Assembly (NCBI GenBank): GCA_017883215.1 | Contig: JADGOA010000164.1 | Location: forward strand, 1-8,160 | Origin: Thermoanaerobaculia bacterium | GTDB taxonomy: Bacteria > Acidobacteriota > Thermoanaerobaculia > Gp7-AA8 | Length of the DNA stretch: 8,160 nt | Reading direction: 5' to 3' | Shown here: positions 1 to 4,244 of the stretch, piece by piece | Layout of the letters: every line of letters begins with the position of its first letter | How positions within the stretch are numbered: position 1 is the stretch's first letter | Notes under the pieces: model-generated | Seen by the model: the letters and a program-made list of their open reading frames with translations, nothing else | Databases searched by the model: none | What the model was told of the DNA's origin: nothing | Made by a program: the position numbers and the translations under genes

Positions 1-43
1 TGCTGTGCGCCCCTACCGCAAGACGGGCCCTCAGCCAGCACGT

Positions 44-78
44 ATACCCCCTACCCGCTATCCGCTACCCGGAATACC
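44..78. repeat. One-armed heptad repeat run upstream of argR (CTACCCG-type)
   Basis: Four consecutive 7-base units can be read from 44 to 71: ATACCCC, CTACCCG, CTATCCG, CTACCCG. A degenerate unit, GAATACC, follows at 72-78. A related stretch, CCCTACCGC, lies at 11-19. The complementary arm (CGGGTAG units) is not seen downstream. If it exists it would lie before the window start, which would make this the right arm of a cut-off palindrome. Nothing else in 1-90 looks like a gene. The 7-base period matches the other heptad elements in this operon. Confidence 0.55.
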
Positions 79-93
79 CCTCCACCAAAGCTG

Positions 94-121
94 TTGACAT
101 CCGCAACGACTTGCATAAAAA
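94..121 (+). promoter_or_regulatory. Probable sigma-70-type promoter of the arg operon
   Basis: A perfect TTGACA -35 hexamer lies at 94-99. After a 16-base spacer the A/T-rich hexamer TAAAAA (116-121) is the best -10 candidate, matching TATAAT at 4 of 6 positions. A start site 6-8 bases further on would fall at about 127-130, directly before the argR ATG at 131. The transcript would then be leaderless or nearly so, which fits the absence of any Shine-Dalgarno sequence before argR. The -10 lies inside the first ArgR box, so bound ArgR would exclude RNA polymerase. The -10 match is imperfect and the start site is inferred. Confidence 0.6.
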
Positions 122-125
122 TTCA
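112..125. promoter_or_regulatory. ARG box 1 (ArgR operator)
   Basis: TGCATAAAAATTCA matches the enteric ARG-box core TGAAT-WWWW-ATTCA at 13 of 14 positions; only the third base differs. It overlaps the predicted -10 region. It sits directly upstream of argR and the biosynthetic genes, where an arginine-repressor operator is expected. Confidence 0.72.
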
Positions 126-130
126 CGTCG

Positions 131-640
131 ATGAATATTCATGCACAAAGTGACGCGCTGCGGCGGCGGAACGAGATCCTCCGGGTCGTCCAGGCCGAGC
201 CCGTCCATTCGCAGGACGAGCTCATGGCTGTGCTCCACACGCATGGCTTCAAAGTGACTCAGCCCACCCTCTCACGCGACCTGCGCGAGCTCGGCCTCCT
301 CAAGACGCCCAACGGCTACGTCGCGCCCGGTGCCATGGCCCAGGTCGCCGACTTCATCCCGCGCGATTCGCGCCTCGAGCGGGTCAATCGGCTCTTCCGT
401 GAGTCCGTCCTAGCCGCCGACGCTGCCGGCAACCTCGTCGTGATCAAGACGCCCGTCGCCGCTGCGCAGCCTCTCGCCAGCGCCATCGACGCAGCCGACC
501 TCGACGATGTCCGCGGCACCATTGGCGGCGACGACACGATCTTCGTCGCCCTCTCCACAGTCGCCGCCGCTGCGGACCTCGCGCGGCACATCCAGGAAAC
601 GGCCGGCATCTCGCCGGTCAGACGCCGTACCCGCGCCTAG
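131..640 (+). CDS. argR: Arginine repressor ArgR
   Basis: Predicted arginine-responsive transcription factor of 169 residues; family members are usually about 150-170. Residues ~7-65 look like the N-terminal winged helix-turn-helix, including the DNA-recognition stretch QPTLSRDLRELG (44-55), equivalent to the conserved T-x-SRD-hydrophobic motif of ArgR/AhrC. Residues ~95-160 form the C-terminal oligomerisation and arginine-binding domain, with the hallmark GTIGGDDT (129-136) whose Asp pair contacts the arginine ligand in known structures. The ATG at 131 is chosen because the first helix begins a few residues later. No Shine-Dalgarno precedes it, and the promoter position suggests a leaderless message. 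Paired ARG boxes cover its promoter and start, so it probably represses itself and the genes downstream. Family assignment is firm. Whether it represses or also activates is inferred. Confidence 0.93.
   Translation: MNIHAQSDALRRRNEILRVVQAEPVHSQDELMAVLHTHGFKVTQPTLSRDLRELGLLKTPNGYVAPGAMAQVADFIPRDSRLERVNRLFRESVLAADAAGNLVVIKTPVAAAQPLASAIDAADLDDVRGTIGGDDTIFVALSTVAAAADLARHIQETAGISPVRRRTRA
132..145. promoter_or_regulatory. ARG box 2, overlapping the argR start codon
   Basis: TGAATATTCATGCA matches the core TGAAT-WWWW-ATTCA at 12 of 14 positions. It is centred 20 bases downstream of box 1, close to the roughly 21-base centre spacing of paired ARG boxes in Escherichia coli. The two boxes mirror each other: the off-consensus half-site is TGCAT on the left of box 1 and ATGCA on the right of box 2. 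The pair therefore forms one larger imperfect palindrome (112-145). This box begins on the second base of the argR start codon, implying autoregulation. Confidence 0.62.
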
Positions 641-675
641 CGTGGTGCGATTCTCTCTCGCCGTCCCCGCGCCCC

Positions 676-683
676 AAGGAGAT
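676..683 (+). promoter_or_regulatory. Strong ribosome binding site of the small ORF
   Basis: AAGGAGAT lies 6 bases of core plus 2, ending 6 bases before the ATG at 690; the AAGGAG core is 8 bases from it. It is one of the best Shine-Dalgarno matches in the window. It selects the ATG at 690 over an upstream in-frame start at 507 that lies inside argR, and it is the main argument that the small ORF is translated. Confidence 0.65.
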
Positions 684-689
684 CCAGAC

Positions 690-884
690 ATGGAAACGCT
701 TTCACTTGCAGTCGTCATGAATCACGAGCTCGCAGACCGCGGACCACAGACCGCATTTCTCGCCGCCGGCGTCCGTCTGCGGTCTGTGGTCCGCGGTCTG
801 CGGTCTCCGTTGTTCATCACCTACGCCATCGAGATCGAAGGCGAAGCACCGCTCTACTTCTGCACGGAGGCCGTCGATGACTAA
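690..884 (+). CDS. Unrecognised 64-residue small ORF between argR and argC
   Basis: A 64-codon ORF with a strong, well-spaced ribosome binding site. Its stop overlaps the argC start by 8 bases, suggesting translational coupling. I do not recognise the protein. It starts METLSLAVVMNHELA, ends with a mildly acidic stretch containing FITYAIEIEGEAPLYFC and EAVDD, and has no obvious signal peptide, membrane helix or metal-binding motif (a single Cys). Residues ~15-38 are encoded by a 72-bp palindrome (731-802). That insertion is a multiple of three and stop-free in this frame, so without it the remainder would be an ORF of about 40 codons. It could be a small conserved arg-operon protein carrying a palindromic insertion, a translated leader, or a non-functional remnant kept for coupling to argC. 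Confidence 0.5.
   Translation: METLSLAVVMNHELADRGPQTAFLAAGVRLRSVVRGLRSPLFITYAIEIEGEAPLYFCTEAVDD
731..802. repeat. Heptad palindrome B: perfect 25-bp inverted repeat within the small ORF
   Basis: The arms at 731-755 and 778-802 are perfect reverse complements over 25 bp around a 22-base centre. Each arm is built of 7-base units: GCAGACC, GCGGACC, ACAGACC on the left, and GGTCTGT, GGTCCGC, GGTCTGC on the right, with one more related unit (GGTCTCC) after it. The variant units appear in mirrored order, so one arm was probably copied from the other. The element is 72 bp long, a multiple of three. No T-tract follows, so it is not an intrinsic terminator. In RNA it would form a very stable hairpin just before argC. 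Confidence 0.9.
866..870 (+). promoter_or_regulatory. argC ribosome binding site inside the small ORF
   Basis: GGAGG lies 6 bases before the argC ATG at 877, within the last codons of the small ORF. argC can thus recruit ribosomes itself as well as through coupling. Confidence 0.7.
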
Positions 885-1878
885 CGTTGCCGTCGTCGGC
901 GCCACCGGCTACTCGGGCGCCGAGCTGACCGCCATTCTCGCGAAGCATCCCCACGTGACGATCACCGGTCTGTTCTCCTCGGCCAACGGATCGCGCGGCC
1001 CGGTGCTGGCCGCGCGCCCCGATCTCGTCGCCGAACCGTTCACGCTGGACGCTCTCGTCGCCGCTGCTCCCGAGGTGGCGTTTCTCGCCACTCCGAACGA
1101 AGTTTCGGCCGACCTCGTCCCGCAGATCCTCGACAAGGGCATCAAGGTCATCGACCTCTCCGGCGCGTTCCGGCTCACCCAGCCGGCGCTCTATCCATCG
1201 TGGTACGGCTTCAACCACGAGCACCCGGGACTCCTCAAGGAAGCGGTTTACGGCCTGACCGAGATGTGCAACGGCGAGCTCTCGAAAGCGCGCCTCGTCG
1301 CCAATCCCGGCTGCTACCCGACGTCGATCCTTCTCGCGCTCCGGCCGCTGACTTACATCCTCGATCGCGAGCAGCCGGTGATCTGCGACTCGAAGAGCGG
1401 CGTCTCAGGCGCGGGAAAGAAGTCCGACCTGGCCTGGTCGTTTGCCGAGGTATCCGGCAACTTCAAGGCGTACTCGGTCGGCACGCATCGGCACGAGCCG
1501 GAGATCCGGCAGGGCCTGCGCCTCGGCGACCGCGCCACACTCGTCTTCGTGCCGCACCTGCTGCCGACCGTGCGCGGAATCCTTTCGACGATGCACGTGG
1601 CCTTCACTCATGCGGTGACGAACGAAGAGGTCCAGCAGCTCTACGCGGACGCCTTTGCGAACGCGCCGTTCGTCCGCGTGTTGCCCGCCGGGAAGCTCCC
1701 GGAGCTCAAGAGCGTGGTCAACACCCCGAACGCCGAGATCGGCTTCCAGCTGCTGCAGTCCGGCAAGCGGGCCGTGATCGTGTCCGTCATCGACAACCTG
1801 CTCAAAGGCGCCGCCTCTCAGGCGGTTCAGAACTTCAACCGGATGTGCGGATTCAAGGAGACGGAAGCGCTGGCGTGA
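877..1878 (+). CDS. argC: N-acetyl-gamma-glutamyl-phosphate reductase ArgC
   Basis: Predicted cytosolic enzyme that reduces N-acetylglutamyl-5-phosphate to the semialdehyde with NADPH, the third step of arginine synthesis. It has 333 residues, within the usual 310-350. The N-terminal Rossmann fold starts at once with VVGATGYSGAEL (6-17), the dinucleotide-binding loop. The active-site cysteine is Cys146 in VANPGCYPTS (141-150), matching the ArgC signature. DSKSGVSGAGK (171-181) and THRHEPEI (203-210) are the other conserved active-site segments, the latter supplying the general-base histidine (probably His206). The ATG at 877 is fixed by the immediate Rossmann strand, a GGAGG site and overlap with the preceding ORF. 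The stop is followed after two bases by palindrome C. No defects are visible. Confidence 0.97.
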   Translation: MTNVAVVGATGYSGAELTAILAKHPHVTITGLFSSANGSRGPVLAARPDLVAEPFTLDALVAAAPEVAFLATPNEVSADLVPQILDKGIKVIDLSGAFRLTQPALYPSWYGFNHEHPGLLKEAVYGLTEMCNGELSKARLVANPGCYPTSILLALRPLTYILDREQPVICDSKSGVSGAGKKSDLAWSFAEVSGNFKAYSVGTHRHEPEIRQGLRLGDRATLVFVPHLLPTVRGILSTMHVAFTHAVTNEEVQQLYADAFANAPFVRVLPAGKLPELKSVVNTPNAEIGFQLLQSGKRAVIVSVIDNLLKGAASQAVQNFNRMCGFKETEALA

Positions 1879-1880
1879 AA

Positions 1881-1954
1881 AAGTCCTGAGTCCTGAGTGC
1901 TGAGTCCTGAGTAAGGACGAGCACGAGCAACTCAGGACTCAGGACTCAGGACTT
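1881..1954. repeat. Heptad palindrome C filling the argC-argB gap (AGTCCTG units)
   Basis: The left arm holds AGTCCTG units at 1882-1888, 1889-1895 and 1903-1909, with the variant AGTGCTG at 1896-1902. The right arm holds CTCAGGA units at 1931-1937, 1938-1944 and 1945-1951. The arms 1881-1905 and 1930-1954 pair at 24 of 25 positions around a 24-base centre. The element starts two bases after the argC stop and ends seven bases before the argB GTG, so it makes up nearly the whole intergenic space. No U-tract follows the hairpin. Confidence 0.92.
1948..1951 (+). promoter_or_regulatory. Possible argB Shine-Dalgarno supplied by a repeat heptad
   Basis: The only reasonable Shine-Dalgarno match before the argB GTG (1962) is AGGA at 1948-1951, with 10 bases of spacing. 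It is part of the last CTCAGGA unit of palindrome C, so hairpin formation would sequester it. For the alternative ATG at 1974 the best match is GAAAG at 1956-1960, 13 bases away. Both are weak. Confidence 0.35.
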
Positions 1955-1961
1955 CGAAAGT

Positions 1962-2714
1962 GTGACTACGACGATGAAAGTGATCAAGCTGGGAGGCAGC
2001 CTTCTCGATGACGCGCAACGACGCGCGGCGGCGCTTGGGGAGATTGCCGCGGCGTGGAACGCGGGCGAGAAGCTCGTCCTCATTCACGGCGGTGGCAAGC
2101 ACATCGACGCGATGATGGCACGCCTCGGTATCGCCAAGCGCACCTGCGCGGGACTGCGCATTACCGACGACGAGACGCTGCAGATCGTCGTGGCCGTCCT
2201 CGGCGGCATCGTCAACAAGATGCTCGTCGCCGAGCTGACGGCGCTGGGCATCACCGCCGCCGGAATCTCCGGCAGCGACGGCGGCACGCTCGTCGCCGAG
2301 CAGCACCCACCCATCGACGGAGTCGAGCTCGGCAACGTCGGCCGTGTCGTCCATTCGAACGCCACGGTCGTGAACGCGCTGCTCCGCAGCGGCGTGCTTC
2401 CGGTCGTCTCCTCGATCGCCCAGGGCCCGAACGGAACGCTGCTCAACGTCAATGCCGATTCGGCAGCCAGCGCTCTGGCAGTCGGCCTGAAGGCGCACAC
2501 GCTTCACTTCATCACCGACGTCGCCGGCCTTCTGGACGCGAACGGTGAGGTCGTCCGCGTGCTTCACCCGCACCTGGCCGAACAGTTTCTCGCCAGCGAG
2601 ATCGTGAGCGGTGGCATGCGCCCGAAGCTCGAAGCCGCGCTCGTGGCCCTTCGCCTGGGCGTGCAGTCGATCGCCATCGGCGAAAACGGAGGAACGAACC
2701 TTGTCGCGGCTTAA
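1962..2714 (+). CDS. argB: Acetylglutamate kinase ArgB
   Basis: Predicted amino-acid kinase family enzyme that transfers the ATP gamma-phosphate to N-acetylglutamate, the second pathway step. Visible motifs, numbered from the GTG: KLGGSLLDD (9-17) with the catalytic Lys9; HGGGKHID (42-49), the glycine-rich substrate loop; GLRITDDE (64-71) with the NAG-binding Arg; NVNADSAASALA (162-173) with the organising Asp166; and SGGMRPKLEAA (216-226) with the second phosphate-binding lysine, Lys222. At 250 residues it is close to the 258 of the E. coli enzyme. It lacks the N-terminal helix extension found in hexameric, arginine-inhibited kinases, so by inference it is not feedback-inhibited in the classical way. 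The start is uncertain between GTG 1962 and ATG 1974, which gives 246 residues; both precede the first beta strand. Confidence 0.96.
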   Translation: MTTTMKVIKLGGSLLDDAQRRAAALGEIAAAWNAGEKLVLIHGGGKHIDAMMARLGIAKRTCAGLRITDDETLQIVVAVLGGIVNKMLVAELTALGITAAGISGSDGGTLVAEQHPPIDGVELGNVGRVVHSNATVVNALLRSGVLPVVSSIAQGPNGTLLNVNADSAASALAVGLKAHTLHFITDVAGLLDANGEVVRVLHPHLAEQFLASEIVSGGMRPKLEAALVALRLGVQSIAIGENGGTNLVAA

Positions 2715-2719
2715 TCCCG

Positions 2720-2858
2720 GTGTCATTCCGAGCCGGCGGAACCCCGGAGGGGTGAAGCACGGCGAGGAATCCCGTGCAGAAGCACGAGCAGCGTGCATCA
2801 GCGGGGGATCCTTCGCCGCGCTGCGCCGCTCCGCGGCTTCGCCGGCTCAGGATGACAC
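2720..2858. repeat. Palindromic element D in the argB-argD gap (GTGTCATTCCGAGC-type)
   Basis: The 19-base ends at 2720-2738 and 2840-2858 pair at 17 of 19 positions (GTGTCATTCCGAGCCGGCG against the complement of CGCCGGCTCAGGATGACAC). The interior is also self-complementary: GCGAGGAATCCC (2762-2773) against GGGATCCTTCGC (2804-2815) with two mismatches, and a small hairpin CGTGC-AGAA-GCACG at 2773-2786. This looks like the widespread bacterial interspersed repeat with GTCATTCCGAGC/GGAATCC ends, recalled from general knowledge and not checked. It shows no heptad period and no gene. It occupies most of the 183-base gap. Confidence 0.85.
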
Positions 2859-2867
2859 GTCAATCTA

Positions 2868-2885
2868 CTGCGGTCCGCGGTCTAC
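2868..2885. repeat. Solo arm fragment of the B-type heptad repeat before argD
   Basis: This stretch contains GGTCCGC followed by GGTCTAC and shares the 12-mer GGTCCGCGGTCT with the right arm of palindrome B (789-800). No complementary arm is nearby. It abuts element D on one side and the argD ribosome binding site on the other. It is probably a degenerate or one-armed copy of the same repeat family. Confidence 0.6.
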
Positions 2886-2887
2886 CC

Positions 2888-2892
2888 GGAGG
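2888..2892 (+). promoter_or_regulatory. argD ribosome binding site
   Basis: GGAGG sits 5 bases before the argD ATG at 2898, immediately after the heptad fragment. It supports that start over internal alternatives. Confidence 0.7.
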
Positions 2893-2897
2893 ATTCA

Positions 2898-4145
2898 ATG
2901 CTGCTCCATGACGAAACGCCATCAGCCGTCGAAACGCGCGAGCAATCGTTCGTGCTCGGCACCTACAACCGCACGCCGTTCCACCCGCGCAGCGGCAAGG
3001 GGGCGAAGCTCGTCGACGCCGCGGGGAAGGTGTACTGGGACCTGCTGGGCGGCATCGCCGTCAACGTCCTCGGCCACAAGCACCCGCGCCTCGTGAAGAC
3101 GCTGAGGGCGGAAGCTGGTCAGCTGCTGCACGTCTCGAACCTCTACTACCACCCCGCCCAGGGAATGCTGGCGGAGGAGCTGGTGCGCGCGTCCGGTATG
3201 AGCCGGGCGTTCTTCTGCAACAGCGGCACCGAGGCAAATGAAGCGGCGCTGAAATTCGCGCGTCTGGCCAATCCGGGGCGCAGCGGGGTCGTCGCGCTCG
3301 AGGAGAGCTTCCACGGCCGGACGGCCGGGTCGTTGTCGATGACCGGCCATGAGGCCTACCGCACGCCGTTCCTGCCGCTCGTTCCGGACGTGACCTTCGT
3401 GGCGCCGAACGACGTCGCCGCGCTCGAAGCGGCGGTGAACGACAACACCTGCGCCATCTTCCTCGAACCGATCATGGGCGAAGGGGGCATCATTCCGCTG
3501 AGCGACGACTTTCTCGCCGCCGCACGGAAAGTCGCCGATCGCACCGGCGCCACGCTCGTATTCGACGAGATTCAGTGCGGACTGGGGCGCACCGGAACGC
3601 TCTTCGCCTTCCAGCAGAGCGGGATCATTCCGGACATCATCACGCTGGCGAAACCACTCGGCGGCGGACTGCCGCTCGGCGCGGTGCTCACGAACGCGCA
3701 GTTCGACGCTCTCGTCAAGCCCGGCCACCACGGCACCACCTTCGGCGGCAATCCGATCGCCTGCCGCCTCGGTCTGGCGGTTCTTCACGAGATCACCAAA
3801 TCGAATCTGCTCGAGAAAGTGACGGCGACCGGCGCGTGGTTCGAGCGGCAGCTGAAGAAGCTGCAGTCGCAGAACCCGGCCATCGTCGATGTCCGCGGCA
3901 AAGGATTGATCTGGGGGATCGAGCTCGATCGCCCGGCGGGTCCCGTCGCCAAGGAACTGCTGGCGAAAGGATTCGTAGTCGGCACCGCGCGCGACCGCGT
4001 CCTGCGCCTTCTGCCGCCGTACATCACTCCGAAGAAAGCTTTCACAGAATTCATCACCGCGCTCGAGCAGGTGCTGGCGAGCGCAACGGAGACACAACCC
4101 GTGCAGTCAGAGACGCCGACAGTCGCGGCGCATCGCGCGGCCTGA
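2898..4145 (+). CDS. argD: Acetylornithine aminotransferase ArgD
   Basis: Predicted PLP-dependent class-III aminotransferase. It transfers the amino group of glutamate to N-acetylglutamate semialdehyde to give N-acetylornithine, the fourth step. Landmarks: the N-terminal segment with YWDLLGGIAVNVLGHKHP (46-63), the cofactor-phosphate loop NSGTEANEAALK (108-119), SFHGRT (137-142), DEIQCGLGRTG (223-233) with the Asp that pairs with the PLP ring nitrogen, and the Schiff-base lysine Lys252 in LAKPLGGGLPLGA (250-262). At 415 residues it is slightly longer than the usual ~390-406. The excess is a low-complexity tail, about 20 residues after VLASA, that looks unstructured. ArgD enzymes often also act in lysine synthesis (DapC activity); that cannot be decided here. 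The stop is followed directly by palindrome E. Confidence 0.96.
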   Translation: MLLHDETPSAVETREQSFVLGTYNRTPFHPRSGKGAKLVDAAGKVYWDLLGGIAVNVLGHKHPRLVKTLRAEAGQLLHVSNLYYHPAQGMLAEELVRASGMSRAFFCNSGTEANEAALKFARLANPGRSGVVALEESFHGRTAGSLSMTGHEAYRTPFLPLVPDVTFVAPNDVAALEAAVNDNTCAIFLEPIMGEGGIIPLSDDFLAAARKVADRTGATLVFDEIQCGLGRTGTLFAFQQSGIIPDIITLAKPLGGGLPLGAVLTNAQFDALVKPGHHGTTFGGNPIACRLGLAVLHEITKSNLLEKVTATGAWFERQLKKLQSQNPAIVDVRGKGLIWGIELDRPAGPVAKELLAKGFVVGTARDRVLRLLPPYITPKKAFTEFITALEQVLASATETQPVQSETPTVAAHRAA

Positions 4146-4228
4146 GGGGTCGGGGGTCAGGGGTCGGGGGTCGGGCGCCGAACCGCTCGCTCTTGCCTCC
4201 GACCCCCGACCCCAGAGCCCCGACCCCA
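4145..4228. repeat. Heptad palindrome E in the argD-argG gap (GGGGTCG units)
   Basis: Starting at the argD stop, the left arm reads as units GGGGTCG (4146-4152), GGGGTCA (4153-4159), GGGGTCG (4160-4166) and GGGGTCG (4167-4173). The right arm, 4199-4228, carries the complementary CGACCCC-type units. The arms 4145-4174 and 4199-4228 pair at 27 of 30 positions, and the odd heptad is the second one in both arms. The left arm also has five G-runs of at least three, with loops of 2-3 bases, which is a strong G-quadruplex motif on the mRNA-sense strand. The argG ribosome binding site begins at the last base of the right arm. Confidence 0.92.
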
Positions 4229-4238
4229 AGGAAAAGGA
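4228..4238 (+). promoter_or_regulatory. argG ribosome binding site
   Basis: AAGGAAAAGGA, two purine-rich Shine-Dalgarno-like segments, ends 6 bases before the ATG at 4245. It directly abuts the right arm of palindrome E but lies outside the stem. Confidence 0.65.
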
Positions 4239-4244
4239 ACGCAC

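Noticed and set aside
507..689. Upstream extension of the small ORF to 507
   Set aside because: It overlaps the end of argR in another frame, is Ser/Arg/Pro-rich as such shadows are, and the strong AAGGAG site points to the ATG at 690.
1882..1951. Short tandem repeats as a CRISPR array
   Set aside because: Units are 7 bases with no unique spacers between them, and no cas gene is present.
1881..1954. Hairpins between genes (also 2720-2858 and 4145-4228) as intrinsic terminators
   Set aside because: None is followed by a T-tract, and the flanking genes belong to one pathway in one direction with start signals right after the stems. Partial attenuation or RNA processing remains possible but is not supported by the sequence.
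2611..3096. Plus-strand open frame spanning the argB end, element D and the argD start
   Set aside because: It is out of frame with both genes, passes through the repeat, is Arg/Ser-rich and has no ribosome binding site.
2922..4097. Long minus-strand open frame opposite argD, and similar long ones at 4107-5342, 5366-6976 and 1932-2798
   Set aside because: They lie antisense to clearly identified enzymes, have Arg/Asp/Val-rich compositions typical of the complement of high-GC codons, show no recognisable motif, and cross the palindromic repeats.
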